Part shown: piece by piece, positions 7,742 to 15,196 of the stretch | How positions within the stretch are numbered: position 1 is the first letter of the stretch | How the letters are laid out: the number at the start of each line of letters is the position of its first letter | Source: JBKPCD01 sp046727175 | Lineage (GTDB): Bacteria > Acidobacteriota > Vicinamibacteria > Vicinamibacterales > 2-12-FULL-66-21 | Direction of reading: 5' to 3' | Length of the DNA: 21,938 nt | Assembly (NCBI GenBank): GCA_046727175.1 | Contig: JBKPCD010000303.1 | Location: forward strand, 1-21,938 | Notes under the pieces: model-generated | The model's input: the letters and a program-made list of their open reading frames with translations, nothing else | Database searches by the model: none | Told to the model about the DNA's origin: nothing | Program-made: the position numbers and the translations under genes

Positions 7742-9034
7742 TCACCGCTCGCGTTTCGTAATGACCTCCTCGCCACCCATGTAGCCGCGAAGCGCCTCCG
7801 GAATGACCACGGACCCGTCTATCTGCTGGTAGTTCTCCAGGATCGCAATCAGCGTCCGACCGACCGCGAGCCCGGACCCGTTCAGGGTGTGCACGAATTC
7901 CGCTTTCCCGGTGCCCTCGCGCCGGAACTTGATGTTCGCGCGGCGTGCCTGGAATGCTTCGGTGGTGCTGCAGGAAGAAATCTCGCGATACGTCTTCTGG
8001 CTCGGCAGCCACACCTCGATGTCGTACGTCTTCGCGGACGCGAAGCCCATGTCGCCCGTGCAGAGAGCCACCGTCCGATACGGAATGTCCAGTCGCTTCA
8101 GCACTTCTTCGGCATTCGCCGTCAAGCGTTCGAGCTCGTCGTAGGACTGGTCCGGCGTGGTGAACGTCATCAGCTCCACCTTGTCGAATTGGTGTTGCCG
8201 GATCAGCCCGCGCACGTCCGCGCCGTACGAACCGGCTTCGCTGCGGAAGCAGGGCGTGTAGGCGGTATAGCGAAGCGGGAGCTGACGGCCATCGAGAATC
8301 TCGCCGCGGTGAAGATTCGTCAGCGGCACTTCCGCCGTTGGAATGAGGAACAGATCCCAATCCCCTGCAATCCTGAAGAGATCCTGCTCGAATTTTGGCA
8401 GGTTGCCTGTGCCTCGCAGTGCGTCGCTGTTCACGAGGAACGGCGGCTCGACTTCCGTGTAGCCATGTTCACGTGTGTGCAGTTCGAGCATGAAGTTGAT
8501 TAACGCGCGCGCGAGCCCGGCGCCGGCACCGACGAGCACCGAGAATCGCGCGCCGGACATCTTCGTCGCCCGTTCGAAATCGAGAATCCCGAGCGCCGGG
8601 CCGAGATCCCAGTGTGGCTTCGGCTCGAAATCGAATGCGCGCGGCTCGCCGTGTTGACGGACCTCCAGATTCTCGGATGCGCTGTTGCCCACCGGCACAC
8701 TCGCGTGCGGCAGGTTCGGCAGCGTCATGAGCAACGCCGTGCGCTGTTGTTCGACCTGATCGACCTGGATCTCGAGCTGGCGGATCTGTTGCGCGCGCGC
8801 CTTGTTGGCCGCCATGATTGGCGTGGCATCGAGACCCTGACGTTTCGCACGCGCCACCTCGTCGCCCGAGGCGTTCTGCTCGCGCTTCAATCCTTCGAGC
8901 TCGGGAATGAGACGACGACGTCGCGCCTCGAGCGTGGCGAGCTGCTCGAGCTCCTTGTCGGGGTCGAGCCCGCGGCTTCGGAGGGCGGCGCGTACCGCCT
9001 CCAGGTGGTCGCGCAGGAGTGCAGGGTCGAACAT
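7742..9034 (-). CDS. serS: Seryl-tRNA synthetase
   Basis: Charges tRNA-Ser with serine using ATP in the cytoplasm, and also provides Ser-tRNA-Sec where selenocysteine is used. The 430-residue length is normal. The N-terminus (MFDPALLRDH) and an alpha-helical, charged stretch at about 27-105 form the long coiled-coil arm that grips the tRNA. The class II core follows: the TAEVPLTNLH region (233-242), motif 2 starting at Cys262 (CFRSEAGSYGADVRGLIRQH, then QFDKVE), and motif 3 at about 383-402 (TLNGSGLAVGRTLIAILENY). All signature residues look intact. The start is ATG 9034, with no Shine-Dalgarno sequence; a TAGGAT box ends exactly 6 nt upstream, suggesting a leaderless message. The gene is divergent from galU, 141 bp away. 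Confidence 0.97.
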   Translation of the reverse strand: MFDPALLRDHLEAVRAALRSRGLDPDKELEQLATLEARRRRLIPELEGLKREQNASGDEVARAKRQGLDATPIMAANKARAQQIRQLEIQVDQVEQQRTALLMTLPNLPHASVPVGNSASENLEVRQHGEPRAFDFEPKPHWDLGPALGILDFERATKMSGARFSVLVGAGAGLARALINFMLELHTREHGYTEVEPPFLVNSDALRGTGNLPKFEQDLFRIAGDWDLFLIPTAEVPLTNLHRGEILDGRQLPLRYTAYTPCFRSEAGSYGADVRGLIRQHQFDKVELMTFTTPDQSYDELERLTANAEEVLKRLDIPYRTVALCTGDMGFASAKTYDIEVWLPSQKTYREISSCSTTEAFQARRANIKFRREGTGKAEFVHTLNGSGLAVGRTLIAILENYQQIDGSVVIPEALRGYMGGEEVITKRER

Positions 9035-9040
9035 CGTTCA

Positions 9041-9046
9041 ATCCTA
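9041..9046 (-). promoter_or_regulatory. Candidate -10 box for leaderless serS
   Basis: On the minus strand TAGGAT is followed by 6 nt and then the serS ATG, which is the distance expected from a -10 box to the transcription start. There is no ribosome binding site between them. No good -35 box is seen. Confidence 0.35.
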
Positions 9047-9087
9047 TAACGGTGTGACACGACGCCCGCGGCTGGCCTGGAAATGCG

Positions 9088-9105
9088 CCGATGCTCCGGC
9101 ATCGG
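9088..9105. promoter_or_regulatory. Perfect inverted repeat between serS and galU
   Basis: CCGATGC-TCCG-GCATCGG forms a 7-bp perfect stem with a 4-nt loop. It sits 22 nt upstream of the candidate galU -10 box (TACGAT, 9127-9132) and about 50 nt from the serS start. It may be an operator or simply a hairpin; no known regulator is implied. Confidence 0.35.
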
Positions 9106-9175
9106 CATTCCCGGCGGTTCCTGGGATACGATCCCCGATGGCTTTCGCCTGAACCGCGCGATCTGGAGTAACCGC

Positions 9176-10069
9176 ATGAAGAAGATTCGCAAGGCCGTTT
9201 TCCCGGCCGCCGGGCTGGGCACGCGGTTCCTGCCGGCGACGAAGGCGCAACCGAAGGAAATGCTCCCGCTCGTCGACAAGCCGATCATTCAGTATGGTGT
9301 CGAGGAAGCGGTCGCCTCCGGCGTCGACAACATCATCCTCGTCACGGGCCGCGGCAAGAACGCGATCGAGGATCACTTCGACGTGTCGGTGGAGCTCGAG
9401 ACGTTCCTCGAGTCGCGCGGAAAGACAGCACTCCTGGCGGAAATCCGCAAGATCTCCAATCTGATCAACTTCTCGTACGTCCGTCAGGGTGAGCCGCTCG
9501 GCCTCGGGCACGCGGTCCTCGTGACCCGCTATCTCGTGGGCGAGGAACCGTTCGCGGTAATCCTCGGAGACGACGTGATCGATGCGGAGCCGCCGGCGCT
9601 GCGTCAGATGATCGACGTGTTCAACGAAGTGCAAGGTCCGGTGCTGGCCGTCGAGCGTGTACCGCGTGAGGACGTCAGCAGCTACGGGATCATTGACGCC
9701 GATGAAGTGCGCCCTGGCGTGTACCGCATTCGGGATCTCGTTGAGAAACCGCAGCAGAGCGAGGCGCCATCGGATCTCGCGATCATCGGCCGCTACATTC
9801 TCACGCCGGATATTTTTCCCGCGCTCGACGCCACGGTCTCCGACCGAACCGGCGAGATCCAGCTGACCAACGGGCTGCGCCGGTTGCTGAAAGACCGTCC
9901 CATTTACGGATGCCGCATCGACGGCGCCCGTCACGACACGGGCAACAAGCTGGGATTCTTGCGCGCGGTCGTCTACTTCGCGCTCAGGCGACCGGATCTT
10001 GCGCAGCCGTTTGCCGACTATCTCAGGAGCATCGACCTGGCGGACACGAAGGTCAGGTCTCGACGCTAG
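9176..10069 (+). CDS. galU: UTP-glucose-1-phosphate uridylyltransferase
   Basis: Makes UDP-glucose from UTP and glucose-1-phosphate, feeding glycan, lipopolysaccharide and trehalose synthesis. The product has 297 residues, normal for bacterial GalU. Seen in the sequence: the nucleotide-binding loop FPAAGLGTRFLPATKAQPKE (residues 9-28), the KPIIQYGVEEA segment, GEPLGLGHAV, the metal-site region ILGDDVID, EKPQ, and the C-terminal GARHDTGNKLGFL. I chose ATG 9176 over the upstream in-frame ATG 9083 because GGAG precedes it and because family members start with an M-x-K-I-R-K-A-V-like sequence. Its TAG stop is shared in the palindrome CTAG (10066-10069) with the stop of the convergent fmdB-like gene, so the two coding regions overlap by 4 bp. 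Confidence 0.95.
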   Translation: MKKIRKAVFPAAGLGTRFLPATKAQPKEMLPLVDKPIIQYGVEEAVASGVDNIILVTGRGKNAIEDHFDVSVELETFLESRGKTALLAEIRKISNLINFSYVRQGEPLGLGHAVLVTRYLVGEEPFAVILGDDVIDAEPPALRQMIDVFNEVQGPVLAVERVPREDVSSYGIIDADEVRPGVYRIRDLVEKPQQSEAPSDLAIIGRYILTPDIFPALDATVSDRTGEIQLTNGLRRLLKDRPIYGCRIDGARHDTGNKLGFLRAVVYFALRRPDLAQPFADYLRSIDLADTKVRSRR

Positions 10070-10392
10070 CTGGGCTTGGCTTCCGTCTTTGCTGCCGTCG
10101 GCGTCGAGCCTGAGCTCTCGGAACTTGCCGAAGAAGTAGAGGAATCCGACTGGGTCGTCTCGGCTTTGGCGTCGCTCTTCGACGCGTCACCCTTTGCGCC
10201 GTCTCCCGAAGACTTCCGGGCGTAATCCGTGATGTACCAGCCCGATCCCTTGAACTGAATCGCGGGCGACGACAGGAGCTTTCGCACGTGGCCGCCACAC
10301 GCGGGGCACGTTTCGATCGGAGGATCCGAGAACTTCTGGATTCGCTCGAATCGGTGCGCGCAGGCTTCGCACTGGTACTCGTAAAGAGGCAT
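10066..10392 (-). CDS. FmdB-type zinc ribbon protein
   Basis: A 108-residue protein of the FmdB/CxxC-CxxC regulatory protein family. The N-terminal zinc ribbon is clear: MPLYEYQCEACAHRFE, then TCPACGG, giving four cysteine ligands at residues 8, 11, 29 and 32. It is followed by the usual PAIQFKGSGWYITDYA segment. The last ~45 residues are a low-complexity Ser/Thr/Ala/Lys tail, also common in this family and probably disordered. The role is uncertain; members are called putative regulators on thin evidence. The ATG lies 5 nt after the stop of the DUF885 gene, so the two are almost certainly co-transcribed; a GGAGAGA lies about 16 nt upstream, inside that gene. Its stop codon overlaps that of galU from the other strand. 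Confidence 0.9.
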   Translation of the reverse strand: MPLYEYQCEACAHRFERIQKFSDPPIETCPACGGHVRKLLSSPAIQFKGSGWYITDYARKSSGDGAKGDASKSDAKAETTQSDSSTSSASSESSGSTPTAAKTEAKPS

Positions 10393-10397
10393 AGGGT

Positions 10398-12056
10398 CTA
10401 TTCGATCATCTCTCCGTTTTGCTCGCCAAGCATCAACGCGCGATGCAGCCAGATCGGTACGGTTCCATTGCCGAGCAACTGGTCGTGGAACCCGCGCAGC
10501 GAGTATTTCGCGCCGGCTGTGACCTTGTAATCGGCGCGCAGCTTGAGGAGCATCAGCTTTCCGGCCGAGTAAAGAATGTACGCCGGATCGAACGTGCCGC
10601 GTTCCGCTTCCCGCCGGGCGTTGACTTCTTCGAGGAACGCCTCTTCCCTGAAGAACCGGACACCTTGCTCCACTGACATGTCCTCGCAGTGGAGCCGGAT
10701 GCCAACGATGAACCGACAGAGGCGGATGAGGGCTTCAGCAAGCTGCCCGAGGCGGACGACCGGATCCGTCTTGCGGAACCCCTCGTCGATCATCATCTGC
10801 TCGCAGTAGTGCGCCCATCCCTCGACCAGTGCGGTCGATGAAAACAGGATCGATTTCCGCAGCTTCGCGTCGATCTGACGCAGATGCTGATAGTGGAGGA
10901 AGTGTCCGGGGAAGACTTCGTGAATCGAGATCGACCAGAGCGCGCCGTAGTTGAAATCACGGAGATGCTCGTCCTGGCGCTCCTCGGGCCACGCCGGATC
11001 GACGTCGGTGATGTAATAGAAGGCGCGCAGCGCGCGAGCCTCGAACGGCCCCGGCGTCCACATGCTCGCCGACGTCCACCGGTAGAACCTGGGCGTCGGC
11101 GCGACGGCAACTGGCGCTCCCTGCGGGATCGTGACGAGGCGCTCGCGGTTGATGAAGTCCACGAGATCCGCGAGCTGCTGCTGCGCCACCGGCACGAGCT
11201 GGCCCGCGGCGGGATGATTCCGCTTCGCGCGCTGCCAGGCGGCGTTGGGATCGCTGCCGTTCAACCGGCTGGCGACGCGGCGGAACTCCTCCTGCGTCGC
11301 ATGGAGTTCGCGGTGGGCGATCGACAGCAGGCGATCGGGATCCAGGCTGATGCCTTCGTCGAGCTCTAGCTTCTGCCGGAACCTGTCGCGCCCCAGACGG
11401 AATGACCCTTTGCTGCGCGGCGCCAGATCCTGCTCGAGGTACTCGACGAACTCGCCAATCGCGGCCGACGCTTCGGTCGAGGCGTCGGCGAGGTCGCCAA
11501 GGAGATGGAGATCCCCGAGATCCCCGAACGCTCGCGGCAAGTCGTCGGTGATGAACCGGAGCGTGCCGCGCAGGCTCTCGAGGCCAACCTTCACGAAGAT
11601 GCCGGGCGGATCCTTGACGTTGTCGCGTGCGGCCTGAATCAGCCGAGGCACCTGCCGCAGCTTCGACAGGACGCGGCGGGCACGCTCGGCGAGAGGCGCG
11701 TAATCGAAAAGCGCCTGGCCTGCAAGACTGGTGGCAATGATGTCGGAGTAGTGCTGGAGGCTGCGTTCCCAGGTTCGGACTTCCTCCAGCTCGAACACGC
11801 GCGCGCGAATGCTGGACTCGAGCGCCGGACGCTCGAGGCGCTCCACCTCCGTCAGCCGATTGGGATCGATGGCCGCCAGCCGCCGGGCGAAGCCACCAAG
11901 CGCGCGGATCTGCGCGTCAATCGCTTGACGGCTCAAATCCTCGAGCAGGTCGTCGTGAAGGTGGACTCCGTCGAACGTGGCGTTGGTCGGGTGAACCTCG
12001 TACAGATACGAGAGGTATTCGTCTACGAAGTGCGGCAGGGGCTCGGCTGAGTACAT
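10398..12056 (-). CDS. DUF885 family metallohydrolase (putative peptidase)
   Basis: A 552-residue cytoplasmic protein (no signal peptide). The zinc-peptidase-like motif HEVFPGH lies at about residues 379-385 and a probable third ligand Glu at about 412 in EGWAHYCEQM, a combination that marks the DUF885 family. Related proteins are annotated as putative dipeptidases or carboxypeptidases, but the substrate is generally unknown. The first ~370 residues are mostly helical. I chose ATG 12056 (MYSAEPLPHFVDEYLSYLYE), since this opening fits the family; a TTG at 12065 is less likely. Its start is only 24 bp from the divergent rsmI start, so the two promoters must overlap coding sequence. It is followed by the fmdB-like gene, which lies 5 nt downstream. 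Confidence 0.88.
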   Translation of the reverse strand: MYSAEPLPHFVDEYLSYLYEVHPTNATFDGVHLHDDLLEDLSRQAIDAQIRALGGFARRLAAIDPNRLTEVERLERPALESSIRARVFELEEVRTWERSLQHYSDIIATSLAGQALFDYAPLAERARRVLSKLRQVPRLIQAARDNVKDPPGIFVKVGLESLRGTLRFITDDLPRAFGDLGDLHLLGDLADASTEASAAIGEFVEYLEQDLAPRSKGSFRLGRDRFRQKLELDEGISLDPDRLLSIAHRELHATQEEFRRVASRLNGSDPNAAWQRAKRNHPAAGQLVPVAQQQLADLVDFINRERLVTIPQGAPVAVAPTPRFYRWTSASMWTPGPFEARALRAFYYITDVDPAWPEERQDEHLRDFNYGALWSISIHEVFPGHFLHYQHLRQIDAKLRKSILFSSTALVEGWAHYCEQMMIDEGFRKTDPVVRLGQLAEALIRLCRFIVGIRLHCEDMSVEQGVRFFREEAFLEEVNARREAERGTFDPAYILYSAGKLMLLKLRADYKVTAGAKYSLRGFHDQLLGNGTVPIWLHRALMLGEQNGEMIE

Positions 12057-12060
12057 TTGG

Positions 12061-12066
12061 TACAAT
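12061..12066 (+). promoter_or_regulatory. Candidate -10 box for rsmI
   Basis: TACAAT (5 of 6 to consensus) ends 14 nt before the rsmI ATG. It would give a leader of about 8 nt. Any -35 box would fall inside the divergent DUF885 coding region; no good match is seen there. Confidence 0.4.
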
Positions 12067-12080
12067 CGGGTCGGCAGATC

Positions 12081-12929
12081 ATGCCCGGAATCCTCTACGT
12101 GGTCGCCACTCCCATAGGCAACCTCGAGGATGTGACGCTACGGGCCCTCCGGATCCTCCGCGAAGTCGACTTGATCGCGGCGGAAGACACTCGCCGGACG
12201 ACCAGGCTCCTTCAACACTACTCCATTACGACCCCCACGACGAGCCTTCATCAGCACAATGAGCGCCGGCGGGCGCCGGCCATCATTGCCCGGCTGAAAG
12301 CCGGAGAATCCGTGGCGCTAGTGACGGATGCCGGCACGCCGGTCGTCTCGGACCCGGGTGCGGATCTCGTAGCCGCTGCTCACGCGGACCATATTAAAGT
12401 GGAACCAATCCCCGGGCCGACCGCGCTGACGGCTGCGCTTTCGGCGTCCGGCTTCCGAGCGGACCAGTTTGTCTTCGCCGGGTTTCCACCACAGCGCTCG
12501 AGCGCCAGAAAACGGTGGCTGGCTGCTCTGACCGACGAGCCTCGAACACTCATTTTCTACGAGGCGCCGCACCGAATCCAACAGACGCTGGCGGACATGC
12601 TGGAAGTGTTCGGCGACCGCCGCGCGCTCCTCGCTCGGGAACTCACGAAACTGCACGAAGAATTGGTCGTAAACCCTATTTCTGTGCACGTCGCCGGTGT
12701 TGCCGAGCCCCGGGGAGAATACACGATCGTGCTCTCAGGCGCTGAGGCGGGCCAAGAACACCCAAAGGACGTCCCTGGAGAAGAGCAACTCGCGCGCGAA
12801 TTCTGGCAATTAACAGAAAGTGGCTGCATCGAACGGCGCGCCGCGATCCGAGAGCTCTCAAAAAAGTACGCCTTGCCCGCAAAGCAGATTTACTCAGCCG
12901 TGCACAGGCGACCAATTCCTACTGATTGA
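12081..12929 (+). CDS. rsmI: 16S rRNA (cytidine(1402)-2'-O)-methyltransferase
   Basis: Adds the 2'-O-methyl group to C1402 in the decoding centre of 16S rRNA, using S-adenosylmethionine. The product has 282 residues, as expected. Family motifs run in order: GILYVVATPIGNLEDVTLRA at the N-terminus, AAEDTRRTTRLLQHY, LHQHNE, ALVTDAGTPVVSDPGADLV, PIPGPTALTAALSASG, FAGFPPQ, FYEAPHRI and ARELTKLHEE. These identify the tetrapyrrole-methylase fold subgroup of RsmI. I chose ATG 12081 because the family begins M-x-G-x-LYVVATPIGN; no Shine-Dalgarno sequence is visible and a TACAAT box is close by. The C-terminus (RAAIRELSKKYALPAKQIYSAV) is the usual small helical region. The next gene on the strand is a TPR protein. 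Confidence 0.96.
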   Translation: MPGILYVVATPIGNLEDVTLRALRILREVDLIAAEDTRRTTRLLQHYSITTPTTSLHQHNERRRAPAIIARLKAGESVALVTDAGTPVVSDPGADLVAAAHADHIKVEPIPGPTALTAALSASGFRADQFVFAGFPPQRSSARKRWLAALTDEPRTLIFYEAPHRIQQTLADMLEVFGDRRALLARELTKLHEELVVNPISVHVAGVAEPRGEYTIVLSGAEAGQEHPKDVPGEEQLAREFWQLTESGCIERRAAIRELSKKYALPAKQIYSAVHRRPIPTD

Positions 12930-13030
12930 CCAAAAAATATCGGCGCTCCGATGATGCGCGACGTCCGCTTGACCCTTCGGAACCCGATTTGTTACTGTCT
13001 CTGCCCGACGGGAGCCCGGACAGGAGCGGC

Positions 13031-13705
13031 ATGGCAGGCAGCACCAAGAAGCGCCGGGCGGCGGCTACCCGGTCCGTTGCGAGACCGAAGCACGCAAGTC
13101 GAAGTCCCGTAAAGACCACGCGTCCGAAAGCGGCACCCCCCGTACCTGACCCGCCGTCGTCACCGGCTTCAATGTCGGCACGCAAACCGACGTTCTACGA
13201 GGCAATCGCCCTATACGAGAGTGGCGTCCGGGCGCTTCAACGCCACGACTACGATGCGGGGGCCCAGGCGTTCCGAAGCGTCCTCCAGCGTTATCCGGAG
13301 GAGCGCGAGCTGCTAGAGCGTGCACGGCTGTATCTTCGCGTCTGTGAGCGGGAAACGGCGCAGCGCCCGGCAGGCCCGCAGACACCGCAGGAACGCGTCT
13401 ATGCCGCAACGATGGCGCTGAACGCCGGTGACGCGGATACGGCGCTCAATCACCTCCAGCGGGCTCTGGACCAGGATCCCGAGAACGATCACGCACACTA
13501 TATTCTGGCAGTAACCCTAACATCTCGCGATCAGCTCGAGAAGGCCTTGGAGCATCTGAGACGTGCCGTTACGCTGAACCCCGATAATAGGTCACTCGCC
13601 AGACAAGATCCCGACTTGGAAGGCATTCGCGGCCGGCACGAGTTCCGGACGATTCTGGACTCAGTGCCCGCCGCTGCCAACCGTCGCCCTCGCGGCCGGC
13701 GGTAA
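13031..13705 (+). CDS. Tetratricopeptide repeat protein
   Basis: I chose ATG 13031 because AGGAG lies at 13022-13026; the frame is open back to a TTG at 12926 that overlaps the rsmI stop, which would add 35 residues. The 224-residue product starts with a basic, Ala/Pro-rich, probably disordered stretch (to about residue 50). Two helical repeat areas follow: YEAIALYESGVRALQRHDYD with AFRSVLQRYPEE, and ALNAGDADTALNHLQRALDQ with DPENDHAHYILAVTL, QLEKALEHLRRAVTLNPDN. These are TPR units, probably three to four. The end (DPDLEGIRGRHEFRTIL) is a common closing of such proteins. No signal peptide is present. The partner and role cannot be told; it lies between rsmI and glmU. Confidence 0.8.
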   Translation: MAGSTKKRRAAATRSVARPKHASRSPVKTTRPKAAPPVPDPPSSPASMSARKPTFYEAIALYESGVRALQRHDYDAGAQAFRSVLQRYPEERELLERARLYLRVCERETAQRPAGPQTPQERVYAATMALNAGDADTALNHLQRALDQDPENDHAHYILAVTLTSRDQLEKALEHLRRAVTLNPDNRSLARQDPDLEGIRGRHEFRTILDSVPAAANRRPRGRR

Positions 13706-13731
13706 GTCGAGCGGCCGTCGGGTTGTCACAC

Positions 13732-13737
13732 TACAAT
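13732..13737 (+). promoter_or_regulatory. Candidate -10 box for glmU-glmS
   Basis: TACAAT (5 of 6 to consensus) lies in the 91-bp gap between the TPR gene and glmU, giving a leader of roughly 50 nt. No clear -35 box stands at the right distance, so this is a modest call. Confidence 0.35.
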
Positions 13738-13796
13738 TTACTGTCCGCGCTTTTCACAGCCGCCAGCTCGAGCGTGCTGACCGAAAACCGCCCCCG

Positions 13797-15176
13797 ATGT
13801 CCGATCTCCACATCGTCATTCTCGCCGCCGGCAAGGGGACACGAATGCGATCGGCGATTCCGAAGGTCCTTCATCGCGTGGCGGGGCTGACGCTCATCGA
13901 GCACGTCCTCCGCTGCGCGGCCGCAGCGAAGCCCAAATCGATCGTCGTCGTCGTCGGGCACCACGGTGATATGGTCCGGAGCGAGCTCGCGCGGTGGGCC
14001 GACGTCAACGTCGCGGTCCAGGAACCCCAGCTCGGGACGGGTCACGCCCTCCTTCAAGCCGAACCTTTTCTGGCCGACGCGCGCGGCACGGTCGTGATGC
14101 TTTCTGCGGACGCGCCGCTGTTCCGGCCGCAGACGCTCGCGGCCCTGGTCCGCCGGCATGACGAGCAGACCGCAGCTGCGACCGTGGTCACCGCGCTCGT
14201 GGATCATGCCGACGGATACGGGCGAATCGTGCGCGAGAACGGCGAGATCGCGGCAATCGTCGAGCATCGAGACGCGTCGCCGACGGTGCGGGAGATCCGC
14301 GAGATCAACAGCAGCATCTACGCCTTCGAGCTCGCGCCGCTCTTCGATGCGCTGCGCAGTCTCGGGGCGCAGAATGCGCAGGCGGAGTACTATCTGCCTG
14401 ATCTCGTCAAGATTTATCGAAGCCGTGGACTACGTGTGGCAACGCTGACGCCCGACGACGCACGCGAAGTCCTCGGCGTGAACAGCCGCAAGGAGCTGGC
14501 GGACATGTCGACGATGATGAATGCGACGAAGAACGATGCGCTCATGGCTGCCGGGGTCACGATCATCGATCCGGCGACGACCTGGATCGAACCAGATGTC
14601 ATCGTCGGCTCCGACACGATTATTCATCCGAACGTGTACCTCGAAGGCAAGACGACGATCGGGTCCGGCTGCGAGATTCACTCAGGCGTGCGCGTCGTGA
14701 ATTCCGTCGTTGGCGATCGCGTCGTCGTCAACAACTACTGCGTGATTCTGGAGTCACGGGTGCTGGATGGCGCGCAAGTCGGGCCGTTCGCGCACGTGCG
14801 CCCCGATTCGGTGATCGGACAGGATGTCCGCATCGGCAACTTCGTCGAGCTCAAGAAGACCGTCCTCGGCAGAGGCTCCAAGGCCAACCATCTGACATAC
14901 CTCGGCGATGCGACGATCGGCGAAAAGGTGAACGTGGGCGCCGGAACGATCACGTGCAATTACGATGGCATCGCCAAACACAAGACGATCATCGAGGACG
15001 GAGCATTCATCGGCAGCGACTCGCAATTGATCGCGCCGGTGCGTGTGGGTCATGGCGCGTACGTTGCCGCCGGGTCGACGATCACGGACGATGTCCCGCC
15101 AGGAGCGCTGGCAATCGCACGCAGCAGGCAGGTGAACAAAGAAGGACGGGCGAAAGCGCGAAAGAAGAAATTGTGA
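13797..15176 (+). CDS. glmU: Bifunctional GlcNAc-1-P uridyltransferase / GlcN-1-P acetyltransferase
   Basis: Catalyses the last two steps to UDP-GlcNAc: acetylation of glucosamine-1-phosphate with acetyl-CoA and then transfer of UMP from UTP. The 459-residue length is typical. The N-terminal pyrophosphorylase domain shows ILAAGKGTRMRSAIPKVLH (residues 8-26), QLGTGHALLQA, SADAPLF, GYGRIV, EINSSIYAF and AEYYLPDLV. After about residue 250 the left-handed beta-helix of hexapeptide repeats follows (DVIVGSDTIIHPNVYLEG, DVRIGNFVELKKT), and the acetyltransferase site region NHLTYLGDATIGEKVNVGAG, NYDGIAKHKT. The basic tail (KARKKKL) is usual. No Shine-Dalgarno sequence precedes the ATG. glmS follows after 20 nt, so both genes of the pathway are expressed together. 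Confidence 0.97.
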   Translation: MSDLHIVILAAGKGTRMRSAIPKVLHRVAGLTLIEHVLRCAAAAKPKSIVVVVGHHGDMVRSELARWADVNVAVQEPQLGTGHALLQAEPFLADARGTVVMLSADAPLFRPQTLAALVRRHDEQTAAATVVTALVDHADGYGRIVRENGEIAAIVEHRDASPTVREIREINSSIYAFELAPLFDALRSLGAQNAQAEYYLPDLVKIYRSRGLRVATLTPDDAREVLGVNSRKELADMSTMMNATKNDALMAAGVTIIDPATTWIEPDVIVGSDTIIHPNVYLEGKTTIGSGCEIHSGVRVVNSVVGDRVVVNNYCVILESRVLDGAQVGPFAHVRPDSVIGQDVRIGNFVELKKTVLGRGSKANHLTYLGDATIGEKVNVGAGTITCNYDGIAKHKTIIEDGAFIGSDSQLIAPVRVGHGAYVAAGSTITDDVPPGALAIARSRQVNKEGRAKARKKKL

Positions 15177-15196
15177 ATTCTAGGTTCGGAGGCAGT

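Noticed and set aside
9044..9934. 296-codon minus-strand frame over galU
   Set aside because: It is the mirror of galU codons with no domain of its own and no ribosome binding site.
15177..15196. glmS ribozyme or riboswitch upstream of glmS
   Set aside because: The gap to glmU is only 20 nt, far too short for the ribozyme.
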